From: Larkinella terrae
GTDB lineage: Bacteria > Bacteroidota > Bacteroidia > Cytophagales > Spirosomataceae
Length of the DNA: 64,000 bases
Assembly (NCBI RefSeq): GCF_009668025.1
Contig: NZ_WJXZ01000007.1
Location: forward strand, 103,142-167,141
Direction: 5' to 3'
Each line of letters begins with the position of its first letter. Within the stretch, counting starts at the first letter, position 1. Below are positions 52,121 through 61,065 of the stretch, in pieces. The translations under genes were made by a program, and so were the position numbers. A model generated the notes under the pieces. The model saw only the letters and a program-made list of their open reading frames with translations. It was not told the origin of the DNA and did not search any database.

Positions 52121-52466
52121 GCGGTCGAGCCATGCTTTACTGAATGATATGCTGGATGCGATTCAGGCCATTCGAGAATACACGGAAGGAATGAGTTTTG
52201 ACGATTTTCTGGCGAATCGCATGGCTTGTGATGCAGTAATCAGGAACGTTCAGGTGATAGGAGAGGCCGCAAACCGGGTGCCGAAACCCTTTCGTGATCA
52301 GCATGATGGAATTGAGTGGATGCGAATAATAAGGTCTCGTCATATTCTGGTGCATGATTATTTTGGAATTGATTATGAGATCATCTGGAAAATAATAACT
52401 GTACATCTTCCTATACTTAGGCAGGAGTTGGAAGAATTATTAAATGCTGACAATAATCTGGAGTAA
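52113..52466 (+). CDS. HepT-type HEPN RNase toxin (DUF86)
   Basis: A 117-residue all-helical HEPN protein. The RNase motif R-x4-H-x-Y is intact as Arg76, His81, Tyr83 in RSRHILVHDYFG; Tyr83 is the residue AMPylated by MntA in studied systems. An N-terminal DMLDAIQAIREYTEGMSFDDF and GEAANRVP are family marks. It overlaps the antitoxin gene by 8 nt and ends 5 nt before the SerB-SerA gene, so the pair sits inside a metabolic operon. Confidence 0.88.
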   Translation: MSKRSSHALLNDMLDAIQAIREYTEGMSFDDFLANRMACDAVIRNVQVIGEAANRVPKPFRDQHDGIEWMRIIRSRHILVHDYFGIDYEIIWKIITVHLPILRQELEELLNADNNLE

Positions 52467-52471
52467 ACACG

Positions 52472-54376
52472 ATGTTAACCAAAACGCTCGAACAGACGTA
52501 TTTCGTCATTGATTTCGATAGCACCTTCACCAAAGTTGAAGCTTTGGATGTGCTCGGAGAAATCTCACTGGCTGGTCACCGCGACCGGGAAGCCATCCTC
52601 GAAAAAATCAAGATCATTACCGACCGGGGCATGTCGGGTGAGATTTCATTGTCCAAATCAATCGAACTCCGGCTGGAACTCTTGCATGCGCACCGCGACC
52701 ACCTGCCGGCTCTGATCGAAACACTGAAAAACGAAATTTCGGACTCTTTTCAGCGAAACCGCGAATTCCTGACCGAACACGCCGACCATATTTACATCGT
52801 GTCGAGCGGTTTTAAAGAATTCATTGTGCCGATCGTTACGTCGTTGGGAATCAAGGAGGAAAACGTTTTTGCCAATACGTTTGTATTCGATGCCGATGGT
52901 AACATTGTCAGCTGCGACTGCGAAAACCCGCTTTCAACCGACAAAGGCAAAGTAAAACTGATCCGGGATCTGAAACTGGAAGGTGACATTTACGTAATCG
53001 GTGACGGCTATACCGACTACGAAATCCGGGAGTCGGGGCTGGCCAACCGGTTTTATGCCTTTACCGAGAACGTGATGCGGCCGAAAGTCATTGAGAAAGC
53101 CGACCACGTAGCGCCATCCCTCGACGAGTTTTTATACCATAATAAATTGAGCCGCAGTCAATCGTATCCCAAAAGCCGCATCAAGGTTCTGCTGCTGGAA
53201 AACGTCCATCCGGTGGCGGTGAAACTGTTTGAAAGCGAAGGTTTTAACGTTGAAATCCTGAAGGGTGCCCTCGACGAAGACGAGCTGATCGAGAAAATCC
53301 GGGACGTTTCCATTCTGGGTATTCGTTCCAAAACGCAGGTAACCAGCCGCGTGCTCGAACACGCCAACAAGCTGATGTGCGTCGGGGCGTTCTGCATCGG
53401 AACCAACCAGATCGACCTGAAAACCTGTACCGAAAAAGGCATTGCGGTTTTTAATGCGCCCTACAGCAACACCCGTTCGGTGGTGGAGCTGGCCATTGGC
53501 GAAATCATCATGCTGGTGCGGAACATCGTTCCGAAAAGCAATAAAATGCACGAAGGCGTCTGGGATAAATCGGCCAAAAACAGCTTCGAGGTTCGCGGTA
53601 AAAAACTGGGTCTGGTGGGCTACGGCAACATCGGTACGCAGCTTTCCGTAGTAGCCGAAGCACTAGGCATGGAGGTTTATTTTTACGATATCGTGGATAA
53701 ACTGGCGCTCGGAAATGCCCGGAAGTGCAAAACGCTGGACGAATTGCTCGCCGTTTCCGATTTCATCAGTTTGCATACCGACGGCCGGGCCAGCAACAAG
53801 AACCTGATTGGCGCGCGGGAATTTGCGCTGATGAAAGAAGGTGTTATTTTCCTGAACCTCTCGCGCGGACACATCGTCGATATTGAGGCCCTGGTGAATG
53901 CCATCAAAACCGGTCGCGTGGCCGGTGCGGGGGTTGACGTGTTTCCGTACGAACCGAAAACCAACAACGAAGAGTTTATCAACGAGTTACGTGGTTTGCC
54001 CAACGTCATTCTGAGCCCGCATATTGGCGGCAGTACGGAAGAAGCACAGGAGAACATCGGCAACTTTGTGCCCGGCAAACTGCTGGAATACATCAACAAT
54101 GGTAGTACTTACGGCAGCGTCAATTTCCCGGAAGTGCAATTGCCACTCCTGAAAGATTCGCACCGCTTGCTGCACATTCACGCGAATGTTCCGGGTATTC
54201 TGGCGAAAATCAACGCGATTTTTGCCAATTACCACATCAATATTCAGGGTCAATACCTGAAAACAACCGAGCAGGTTGGCTATGTGATTACGGATATTGC
54301 CAAGGATTACTCGGACGAAGTGGTGAACGAACTGCGGAATATCGACAACACGATCAAATTCCGGTTGTTATATTAG
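52472..54376 (+). CDS. serA: SerB-SerA fusion: phosphoserine phosphatase + phosphoglycerate dehydrogenase
   Basis: A 634-residue bifunctional enzyme. Residues 1-225 are a HAD-type phosphoserine phosphatase: nucleophile Asp14 and Asp16 (DFDST), SSGF motif II and GDGYTDYEI motif IV at about 177-185. Residues about 238-560 are a D-3-phosphoglycerate dehydrogenase: NAD motif VGYGNIG near 382-388, NLSRGHIVD and SPHIGGSTEEAQENIG with the catalytic His. A C-terminal ACT domain (about 564-634, LLHIHANVPGILAKIN) suggests serine feedback. It could catalyse the first and third steps of serine synthesis; SerC (second step) is encoded two genes downstream. Length is well beyond plain SerA. Confidence 0.9.
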   Translation: MLTKTLEQTYFVIDFDSTFTKVEALDVLGEISLAGHRDREAILEKIKIITDRGMSGEISLSKSIELRLELLHAHRDHLPALIETLKNEISDSFQRNREFLTEHADHIYIVSSGFKEFIVPIVTSLGIKEENVFANTFVFDADGNIVSCDCENPLSTDKGKVKLIRDLKLEGDIYVIGDGYTDYEIRESGLANRFYAFTENVMRPKVIEKADHVAPSLDEFLYHNKLSRSQSYPKSRIKVLLLENVHPVAVKLFESEGFNVEILKGALDEDELIEKIRDVSILGIRSKTQVTSRVLEHANKLMCVGAFCIGTNQIDLKTCTEKGIAVFNAPYSNTRSVVELAIGEIIMLVRNIVPKSNKMHEGVWDKSAKNSFEVRGKKLGLVGYGNIGTQLSVVAEALGMEVYFYDIVDKLALGNARKCKTLDELLAVSDFISLHTDGRASNKNLIGAREFALMKEGVIFLNLSRGHIVDIEALVNAIKTGRVAGAGVDVFPYEPKTNNEEFINELRGLPNVILSPHIGGSTEEAQENIGNFVPGKLLEYINNGSTYGSVNFPEVQLPLLKDSHRLLHIHANVPGILAKINAIFANYHINIQGQYLKTTEQVGYVITDIAKDYSDEVVNELRNIDNTIKFRLLY

Positions 54377-54386
54377 AAGGAAAAAA

Positions 54387-54824
54387 ATGAAAGAGGAGAT
54401 AAAAGGAAAACAAATGGACTGGCCCCCTTCGAAAGCCCTTCTGGTTGCTTTTATCCCTCTTGCGCTTTTTCTGGCGGCCGTACCGAAAATGTATAGCATT
54501 TACGAACGAAAGCAGATTCGGAAAAACAGTGCGTTTGCTGTTGGAACCGTGGTCCGGTACGAATATGTCAGCACCAAATACCGGCAGTTTTACCGGGCCT
54601 GCATTCAGTATTCGGTGGATGGAAAATCGTTCTCGGGCACGGGTAAGCTCAATCGTCGATTGACGAAGCCACAACTGAACGCGGTGCTGAACGAAAAGCT
54701 ACCGGTTATTTACGAGAAAGGCAATCCGGACAATGGCGTCGTGCTTGCCAATGAGGAGCGGTTTGGAAATTTTGGGCTTATGTTTCCAGATAGTCTGCGC
54801 TGGACAGGGCAATACTTTTATTGA
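54387..54824 (+). CDS. DUF3592-like membrane protein in the serine operon
   Basis: A 145-residue protein with one membrane segment (about 18-36, LLVAFIPLALFLAAVPKMY). A beta-rich part follows: GTVVRYEYVSTKYRQFYRACIQYSVDG, then LPVIYEKGNPDNGVVL, as in DUF3592. It lies 10 nt after the SerB-SerA stop and 6 nt before the serC start, so it is cotranscribed, but no link to serine metabolism is visible. Resembles the protein at 465-899 in layout. Confidence 0.55.
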   Translation: MKEEIKGKQMDWPPSKALLVAFIPLALFLAAVPKMYSIYERKQIRKNSAFAVGTVVRYEYVSTKYRQFYRACIQYSVDGKSFSGTGKLNRRLTKPQLNAVLNEKLPVIYEKGNPDNGVVLANEERFGNFGLMFPDSLRWTGQYFY

Positions 54825-54830
54825 TCAACT

Positions 54831-55907
54831 ATGAAACAAACCTACTTCACCGCCGGACCCGCGGAGTTATATCCGACCGTTTACCAACACCTGCAAACGG
54901 CGATGGATGAACAGATTGGCTCGATTTCGCACCGGAGCGCCCGGTTTCGGAGTCTGTACCAGTTTTGCGTCGAGCAATTGCGCGAGCTGTTGACGATTCC
55001 CGAATCGCACGGTATTTTCTTTACGGGTTCGGCTTCCGAAGTATGGGAGCGGATTCTGCTCAACTGCGTTGAACACGAAAGTTTCCATTTGGTGAATGGC
55101 TCCTTTTCGAAAAAGTTCTGCGAATACGCGACTTCGCTTCAGAAATACGCCCACAAGCAGGAAAAACCGTTCGGCGAAGGCTTCGATTACGGCGAAATTG
55201 AGGTACCAGAATATGCGGAATTGATTGCGGTGACGCACAACGAAACCAGTTCGGGCGTGCAGATCCGGCCAACGGATATTCATAAACTGAAACGCAGCAA
55301 CGCCAAAAAACTGATCGCGGTCGATATGGTTTCGTCGGCTCCGTTTCCGGATCTGGATTATTCGCTGATCGATACGGCTTTTTTCTCCGTTCAGAAAGCG
55401 TTTGGTTTACCCGCCGGTCTGGGCGTTTGGATCGCGAATGAGAAGTGCCTCGAAAAGGCTGAAACCCTGAAGCACGGCGACCAGCATATCGGCGCGCACA
55501 ACAACCTGCCGACCTTGTGGAAGAACTACAAAACCTACGAAACGCCCGCGACGCCAAACGTGCTGTTTATTTATCTGCTGGGGAAAATCGCGGAAGATTT
55601 CAACCGGATTGGTGTCGAAATCATTCGCCGGGAGACGGAAGAAAAGGCCAAAATGCTTTATAAATTCGTTGAAAACCACCCCGGTTTTTCCCCGTTTGTG
55701 AAAGAAGACCGCCATCGGTCGCGCACGGTGGTGGTGGCCAATACCCAAAAACCGTCTTCAGAAATCATCAGCAAGGTGAAGGAATCCGGCCTGGTGGTGG
55801 GCAGCGGTTACGGGCAGTTCAAAGACTCCCAGATTCGGATTGCCAACTTCCCCGCAACGAGTGCGGAGCAGGTTGCGCAGGTGATCGACGCGCTGGGAAA
55901 GGTTTAG
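54831..55907 (+). CDS. serC: Phosphoserine aminotransferase
   Basis: A 358-residue PLP enzyme (class V, fold type I). It converts 3-phosphohydroxypyruvate and glutamate to phosphoserine and 2-oxoglutarate. Seen: N-terminal FTAGPAELYP, SISHRS, Asp165 (AVDMVSSAP) and the PLP-binding Lys189 in SVQKAFGLPAGLG. Normal length. It completes the serine pathway with the SerB-SerA fusion upstream and is the last gene of the operon; a strong terminator follows. Confidence 0.93.
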   Translation: MKQTYFTAGPAELYPTVYQHLQTAMDEQIGSISHRSARFRSLYQFCVEQLRELLTIPESHGIFFTGSASEVWERILLNCVEHESFHLVNGSFSKKFCEYATSLQKYAHKQEKPFGEGFDYGEIEVPEYAELIAVTHNETSSGVQIRPTDIHKLKRSNAKKLIAVDMVSSAPFPDLDYSLIDTAFFSVQKAFGLPAGLGVWIANEKCLEKAETLKHGDQHIGAHNNLPTLWKNYKTYETPATPNVLFIYLLGKIAEDFNRIGVEIIRRETEEKAKMLYKFVENHPGFSPFVKEDRHRSRTVVVANTQKPSSEIISKVKESGLVVGSGYGQFKDSQIRIANFPATSAEQVAQVIDALGKV

Positions 55908-55926
55908 TTTTTAGTCAATCCGTAGA

Positions 55927-55995
55927 AAAGAGCACCGGTTTTTACTGGGAAAATCGCACAACCGCGATGAATCCTTGTAAAAACCGGTGCTCTTT
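55927..55995 (+). terminator. Terminator of the serine operon
   Basis: A perfect 19-bp stem (AAAGAGCACCGGTTTTTAC / GTAAAAACCGGTGCTCTTT) with a 31-nt loop that carries its own 5-bp hairpin (ATCGC / GCGAT). 20 nt after the serC stop. Confidence 0.8.
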
Positions 55996-56055
55996 GCGTT
56001 CAAATAAACTTTATTTCGACTCTGGGGTTTTAGGAATACACTTCACTGTACTCCA

Positions 56056-56703
56056 ATGAAAAGGTTTATAAATCGGTTAATCTATGCATTGACCATTTGT
56101 CTGATAACAACCGTAGCTGTACAGGCGCAGGAAACGGATACGCTTCGTCGGGACGTTCCGGTAACTCCCGTTCCCGATTCATCGAGTAGGATGACAACGC
56201 CATCCGACGATCAAAAATCCTATATCGAACGCCCCGGTTCGCCCTGGTTTCAGCGCGGAGCTGCCTTTATTGGCGTTGCGCTGGGTTTCGCAACCGGAAA
56301 AGGGCAGGGGCTCTACACGGCTTTTAACCCCCGGGTAGCTCTTTTCATTCAGCGTGGGCTGGCCATCGGGTTGCGGGGTGCGTTCGAAAGCCGGGCTTCT
56401 ACCAGTTACCGGGCTAATTCAGCGGGGGCCTTTGTCCGGTATTATCCGGTTCGAAATGCGTTTTATGTGTTTGGCGAAGGCGGTTTTAATGTCGGAAAAT
56501 TCCGCTCCAGCGATGTCGGGCCCAACGATCGTCGCGGTTTTAGCAGCCTGAATATTGGGTTGGGGCTGGGCATCCGGGCCACCGACCGCTTAGGGATCGA
56601 GTTAATGATCGAGAACAATTATTACGATAAAGCCCCGGTCTATGCAGGCAACAACCGGGGCCCTCAGATTAAACTCGGTGCTAATTTTCACATCAGCCGC
56701 TAA
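56056..56703 (+). CDS. Small outer-membrane beta-barrel protein (OmpA/OmpX-like)
   Basis: A 215-residue exported protein (signal about 1-24, VQAQ). After a Pro/Ser/Asp-rich linker (about 25-60) come about eight amphipathic strands (FIGVALGFATGKGQG, FNPRVALFIQRGLAIGLRGAF, FVRYYPVRNAFYVFGEGGFNVGKF, LNIGLGLGIRATDRLGIELMIENNYY) and a final IKLGANFHISR. This is an eight-strand outer-membrane barrel; ligand unknown. Convergent with the M13 peptidase gene, 14 nt apart. Confidence 0.7.
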   Translation: MKRFINRLIYALTICLITTVAVQAQETDTLRRDVPVTPVPDSSSRMTTPSDDQKSYIERPGSPWFQRGAAFIGVALGFATGKGQGLYTAFNPRVALFIQRGLAIGLRGAFESRASTSYRANSAGAFVRYYPVRNAFYVFGEGGFNVGKFRSSDVGPNDRRGFSSLNIGLGLGIRATDRLGIELMIENNYYDKAPVYAGNNRGPQIKLGANFHISR

Positions 56704-56717
56704 CGCCCGTAAGTACG

Positions 56718-58754
56718 TTACCAGACGCGGGTTTGGTCCACTTCCGGTTTGTACATTTTTTCGCCCGGTTTCACGTTGAATGCCTGATAAAACGGCGCAA
56801 AATTCGACAATGGCCCGTTGACTCGGTATTTGGCCGGGGAATGCGGGTCAATCTGAACGTAAGCCCGCTGTGTCTCGTCCCGGATTTTAATACGCCAGAC
56901 CTGCGCAAAGCCCAGGAAAAACCGCTGATTCGGCGTGAATCCGTCAATTTTAGTTTCGGATTTGCTCTGATCGGTTAACTTGAACGCATCGAATGCAATG
57001 GCCAAACCGCCCAAATCGGCCAGGTTTTCACCCAATGTCAGTCGTCCATTTAGTTTCAGGTTATCCAGAACCGTGTAATTGTTGTACTGATTGACCACCT
57101 GATCGGCTTTAGCGGTGAATTTGTCGGCGTCCGACTTCTGCCACCAGTCGCGCAAATTGCCCTGGACATCATATTGGCGACCCTGATCATCGAAAAGGTG
57201 GGTCATTTCGTGGCCGATCACCATGCCTATGGAGCCGTAATTGATAGCATCGTCGGCGTCTTTATCGAAGAACGGAAACTGCAGAATTCCGGCCGGAAAC
57301 ACAATTTCATTGAACGACGGATTGGCGTAGGCGTTGACTTCGGGCGGAGTCATCTGCCACTCACTGCGGTCGACGGTTTTGTTGATTTTGGCGAAATTCT
57401 CTTTCGTAGCGTGTTTACGCGCGCTCTGGATATTTTCAAAATACCCATCCCGCTTGATCTCCACTTCCGAATAATCCTTCCATTTGTCGGGGTAACCAAT
57501 TTTGTTCGTTACGCCGTCCAGCTTCGTTAACGCAACTTTTTTGGTTTCCGGTGACATCCAATCCAGCTTTTCAATGCGGTTTCGGTACGCTTTCTGAAGG
57601 TTGGTTACCAGCGTCAGCATCCGCTCTTTGGCTTCGGGGGTGAAGTACTTTTTGACCCACAATTGCCCCAGCAATTCGCCCAGATACGTATCGGTATTTT
57701 GAGCAATCCGCTTCCAGCGTTCCGACTGAACGGGTTGTCCGTACAAGGTTTTGTTGTAGAAATCAAATCGGGCCTGCACAAACGGCTTGCTCAACAGCGA
57801 CGCGTTGAAATCGATGTAACCAAATGCCGCTTTGTCTTTAATAACGTCGATCGGTGTCGTCGGCAAAACCGCACTCAGGGCCTGGTAATACTCCGGCTGT
57901 CCCACCAAAACCGTATCGGTTTTCGCCGTCAGCGTTTCCAGAAACGATTTCCAGTCGATGTTGGGCGTCAGTTTGGTCAGTTCGGCCACTGACAGTTTAT
58001 GGTAATTCTTGATTGGATCGCGCAGCTCGGCCGGGGCCTTGTGCGATTTGGCCAGGGCGGTTTCAAATGCCAGAATGCCGTCGGCTTTCTTCCGGGCCGT
58101 CGTCGAATCCACGCCGGTCAGCGTAAAAAGTTGGGTCACGTATTTGAGGAAAGCCGTGCGGACTTTCACTGTTTCGGCATCCGTCTTGAAATAGTAGTCT
58201 TTTTCGGGCAAACTCAACCCACTCTGACTGAAGCTAAGCCGGTTGATCGTGCTCTGTCGGTCGTCAGGGCCAACCCCCATTCCGAACAAAACGCCACCCC
58301 GGTTGATTTCGTCGTCGGCCATGTAATGCAGGGCTTCCTTGTAATCTTTCAGACCGGCAATTTTCGCCAGTTCGGCTTTCAGCGGATCATAGCCACGTTT
58401 CTCGATGGTTACCGTATCCATTCCGCTGGCGTAGAAATCGCCCACTTTCTGCTCGGTGCTTCCTTTGGCGGCTCCGCTGGCGGCTGCTTCTTCCAGAATG
58501 GACTTGGTTTTCCTGTGATTCTCTTCGCTCAGTTCGTAAAAGGAGCCCCAACCGGTTTGATCGTCCGGGATTTTCGTATTCTTAACCCAATTTCCGTTCG
58601 CGTAGGAAAAGAAATCATTGCCGGGAACGACCGTGGTATCCATGCCCGATTTATCAAAAAAAACCGTGCGGGCGGTTTCGTCTTTTTCGGTTTTACAGGC
58701 GGTGAGCGATAGCATGCCGCCAACCGCCAGCAGGATCGAATGGGTGAATTTCAT
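56718..58754 (-). CDS. M13-family zinc metallopeptidase (PepO-like), lipoprotein
   Basis: A 678-residue protein. The ATG at 58754 gives a lipoprotein signal (MKFTHSILLAVGGMLSLTAC); longer in-frame versions run into the upstream region without coding character. M13/neprilysin marks: zinc-binding HEMTH at 515-519, third ligand Glu576 in GENLADLGG, and NAYANPSFNEIVFPAGILQFPF. N-terminal domain begins FFSYANGNWVKNTKIP. It should cleave small peptides in the periplasm or at the surface. Single-gene unit. Confidence 0.93.
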   Translation of the reverse strand: MKFTHSILLAVGGMLSLTACKTEKDETARTVFFDKSGMDTTVVPGNDFFSYANGNWVKNTKIPDDQTGWGSFYELSEENHRKTKSILEEAAASGAAKGSTEQKVGDFYASGMDTVTIEKRGYDPLKAELAKIAGLKDYKEALHYMADDEINRGGVLFGMGVGPDDRQSTINRLSFSQSGLSLPEKDYYFKTDAETVKVRTAFLKYVTQLFTLTGVDSTTARKKADGILAFETALAKSHKAPAELRDPIKNYHKLSVAELTKLTPNIDWKSFLETLTAKTDTVLVGQPEYYQALSAVLPTTPIDVIKDKAAFGYIDFNASLLSKPFVQARFDFYNKTLYGQPVQSERWKRIAQNTDTYLGELLGQLWVKKYFTPEAKERMLTLVTNLQKAYRNRIEKLDWMSPETKKVALTKLDGVTNKIGYPDKWKDYSEVEIKRDGYFENIQSARKHATKENFAKINKTVDRSEWQMTPPEVNAYANPSFNEIVFPAGILQFPFFDKDADDAINYGSIGMVIGHEMTHLFDDQGRQYDVQGNLRDWWQKSDADKFTAKADQVVNQYNNYTVLDNLKLNGRLTLGENLADLGGLAIAFDAFKLTDQSKSETKIDGFTPNQRFFLGFAQVWRIKIRDETQRAYVQIDPHSPAKYRVNGPLSNFAPFYQAFNVKPGEKMYKPEVDQTRVW

Positions 58755-59086
58755 AGAAGGTTTGGTTCGTTGACTCTTACAAAAAAAGTAAAAGTAGGAT
58801 TTTTTGGAATTCGATCGATTACCGTAAAACGGGGGATATTGACCGTTGGTACAATTTTGGAAATTAAAAACCGCCAACCGCTTCAATTCGAACCAGTTGA
58901 GTTGATTTCTTGGTCGGTTATCTCTACTTTTAAGCCGGTTATAAAACAACTGCCTCTGTACATTTTGCTTCTTTCCGGCTCTTCGCCTGAACTGGTTTAA
59001 CGATTGATGTTTCAGGACTGCCATCACTGAAAATGGTGATGCGGTTTTTTATTGTCTTTATTTTCAATCGTTTATCAGTTACTTCA
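58755..59086. other. 332-nt intergenic region between divergent M13 and GNAT genes
   Basis: AT-rich and without coding frame of note. Near the GNAT gene a 6-bp hairpin (CATCAC / GTGATG, 59022-59041) is followed by CGGTTTTTT, terminator-like but upstream of the gene, so it may act as an attenuator. A near-match -7 box (TACATTTTG) is at about 58959-58967. Confidence 0.4.
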
Positions 59087-59635
59087 ATGACTTCTCTGAT
59101 TTCAAACCGGTTACAAATTATTCCACTTTCACTTTCTGATCTCGAACAACTGTCCATCAGCCGGGCTGCGCTGGAAACCGCCCGCTGTCTGGATTTATCT
59201 CATTTTGAACTCAAAGCCGATGCCCGTTTTATGGCGGAATTTGATGAAGCACTCGCACACTTTGTCATCCCGAACCTCATTGCTCATCCCGATAGGTGGG
59301 TTTGGTATACGCACTGGCTTGTGGTTCATCGGGAGCTGAACCTGACCATCGGCGGTTTGGGAATGGCGGGGCCGCCGGATGCCGACGGTCAAATAATGAT
59401 CGGGTATTTTATGGACAGAAAATTCGAAGGAAAAGGGTACACAACTGAAGCCGTCAACTGTTTTCTGGACTGGATTTTTGAACAACCGGACGTAAAAACG
59501 GTCATCGCCGATACACTGAGGGAGTTTAACGCTTCGCAGCGGGTGTTGCAGAAAACCGGTTTCACGTTTGTAGGCGAAGTGGAAGAAGGGGTGCGGTGGC
59601 GAAAAAGCCGCCCTGATCATCCGGTTCAGGTGTAG
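59087..59635 (+). CDS. GNAT-family N-acetyltransferase
   Basis: A 182-residue acetyltransferase of the RimJ/RimL-like group. The ATG at 59087 begins the conserved MTSLISNRLQIIPLS. The acetyl-CoA region reads MIGYFMDRKFEGKGYTTEAVNCFLDWIF (V/I-G-Y-...-G-K-G), followed by VKTVIADTLREFNASQRVLQKTGFTFVGE, both typical. Substrate unknown; often small molecules or ribosomal protein N-termini. The end overlaps the convergent DoxX gene by 10 nt. Confidence 0.85.
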   Translation: MTSLISNRLQIIPLSLSDLEQLSISRAALETARCLDLSHFELKADARFMAEFDEALAHFVIPNLIAHPDRWVWYTHWLVVHRELNLTIGGLGMAGPPDADGQIMIGYFMDRKFEGKGYTTEAVNCFLDWIFEQPDVKTVIADTLREFNASQRVLQKTGFTFVGEVEEGVRWRKSRPDHPVQV

Positions 59636-59973
59636 CGCCACGCCCACCAGATCAGCACCAGTTGCAGCGGAAGCCGGCCCCAGCGGACCCAGCCCGGTAT
59701 GGAGGAAAACTTCTCCGCCGTTGCCATGTAGACATTCGCCGGGAAAATGGCAATCAGCAGCAGAATTAGCCCCCAGGCCGCCAGCATGCGGGTGGCCGGA
59801 AATAGCAGCCCGACGCCCAGAACGAGTTCGGCAATACCGCTCAGCAACACCATCAGCGGGTGGTTCGGAATGTACGGCGGCATGATGCGGAGGTAAGGCT
59901 CAGGTCGGAAAAAATGCAGAAAACCCGATACCACGTAAATCGCAGCGATGCAGTAGAGACTCAGGTTGTTCAT
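59626..59973 (-). CDS. DoxX-family membrane protein
   Basis: A 115-residue inner-membrane protein with four predicted helices. MNNLSLYCIAAIYVVSGFLHFFRPEPYLRIMPPYIP is typical of the DoxX/YphA group, as is a central LLSGIAELVLGVGLLFPATRMLAAWGLILLLIAIFPANVYMA. DoxX proteins relate to thiosulfate:quinone oxidoreductase subunits but most members are uncharacterised. Overlaps the convergent GNAT gene by 10 nt at the 3' end. Confidence 0.8.
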   Translation of the reverse strand: MNNLSLYCIAAIYVVSGFLHFFRPEPYLRIMPPYIPNHPLMVLLSGIAELVLGVGLLFPATRMLAAWGLILLLIAIFPANVYMATAEKFSSIPGWVRWGRLPLQLVLIWWAWRYT

Positions 59974-60097
59974 GGACGATTACTGTAATTTTGAAACGAA
60001 CAACCTGGGTTTTCAATGAATTCAGAAACGCTCATTTAATAGAGAATTTGAAAAGAAATGACTGAATTTTCTAACAAAAAAGGCAGCGGATAGGTAG

Positions 60098-60928
60098 ATG
60101 AGTCAGAAAGCAACTAATTCGGCTGACGATATGGCGAGTCAAGATAAGGAATTTACCGGAAAAGTAGCATTGGTAACCGGTGCAGGATCGGGAATTGGCA
60201 AGGCAGCCGCGCTTTTGCTGGCTCGAAAAGGGGCCAGATTGGCCGCTTTGGGCCGGACGGACGACGAATTGCAGGAAACCGTCGAGCAGATCCGGCGGGA
60301 GGGGGGCGAAGCGATTGCCCTGCTGGCGGACATCTCGAAACCGGACGAAATGGAGAAAGCGTTTCGGGAGATTCAGAAACAGCTGGGCGGTTTGCACATC
60401 GTTTTTGCCAACGCCGGTATCAACGGCGTCTGGGCACCGATCGAGGACCTGAAGCCGGAGGAGTGGGACAAAACCATCGAAATAAACCTGCGCGGTACGT
60501 TTCTGACGGTCAAATATGCCGTTCCGCTCCTGAAGGAAAACGGCGGTTCGATCATCATTACGGCTTCGGTGAACGGAACGCGGATTTTCAGCAATACGGG
60601 GGCTACGGCCTATTCAACCACCAAAGCCGGTCAGGTGGCGTTTACGAAAATGGCCGCGCTCGAACTGGCGAAACACCGCATCCGGGTGAACGTCATTTGT
60701 CCGGGAGCTATCGAAACCGAGATTGACGACAGTACGAAAAAGCGCAAGATCGAGTCGGCCAAAGAACCGGTCGAATTTCCGGAAGGCACCATTCCCCTGA
60801 CCGACGGCAAACCCGGCACCAGCGAGCAGGTGGCCGAACTGGTGGTTTTTCTGGCTTCCGAGCGGGCGAACCACATTACCGGCACGCCCCTCTGGATTGA
60901 TGGCGGGGAGTCGCTGCTGATGGGGTAA
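60098..60928 (+). CDS. Short-chain dehydrogenase/reductase
   Basis: A 276-residue classical SDR. NAD(P) motif TGAGSGIG at 27-34, NAG in FANAGING at 105-107, catalytic Ser157, Tyr172 and Lys176 (YSTTK), and an SDR C-terminus (ITGTPLWIDGGESLL). Start at 60098; Met12 (60131) is also possible. Cytoplasmic oxidoreductase of unknown substrate. A 37-bp tandem repeat fills the gap to the next, convergent gene. Confidence 0.9.
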   Translation: MSQKATNSADDMASQDKEFTGKVALVTGAGSGIGKAAALLLARKGARLAALGRTDDELQETVEQIRREGGEAIALLADISKPDEMEKAFREIQKQLGGLHIVFANAGINGVWAPIEDLKPEEWDKTIEINLRGTFLTVKYAVPLLKENGGSIIITASVNGTRIFSNTGATAYSTTKAGQVAFTKMAALELAKHRIRVNVICPGAIETEIDDSTKKRKIESAKEPVEFPEGTIPLTDGKPGTSEQVAELVVFLASERANHITGTPLWIDGGESLLMG

Positions 60929-60951
60929 TTTGGTGATTTAGTTTTTTGCTA

Positions 60952-61063
60952 GGGTTTTAACCGCTGTCAGGGTCTTTAAATGTTAACGGGGTTTCAACCG
61001 CTGTCAGGGTCTTCAAAGATTAACGGGGTTTTAACCGCTGTCAGGGTCTTCGACCGCTGACAG
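60952..61063. repeat. 37-bp-period tandem repeat between convergent genes
   Basis: Three units headed TTAACCGCTGTCAGGGTCTT, TCAACCGCTGTCAGGGTCTT and TTAACCGCTGTCAGGGTCTT start 37 nt apart (AACCG at 60959, 60996 and 61033). The last unit is truncated and continues into an inverted CTGTCAG / CTGACAG pair. The block ends 3 nt before the stop of the minus-strand gene at 61066. Confidence 0.85.
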
Positions 61064-61065
61064 GG

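Noticed and set aside
57999..58712. 237-codon plus-strand frame opposite the M13 peptidase
   Set aside because: Antisense to a conserved catalytic gene; no recognisable protein features.
58755..59027. Upstream extension of the M13 peptidase gene
   Set aside because: The extra 91 residues are Lys/Arg/Asn/Phe-rich, unlike coding sequence, and hide the lipoprotein signal.
60952..61063. Possible CRISPR array
   Set aside because: The 37-bp units are contiguous with no unique spacers, and no cas gene is in the window.
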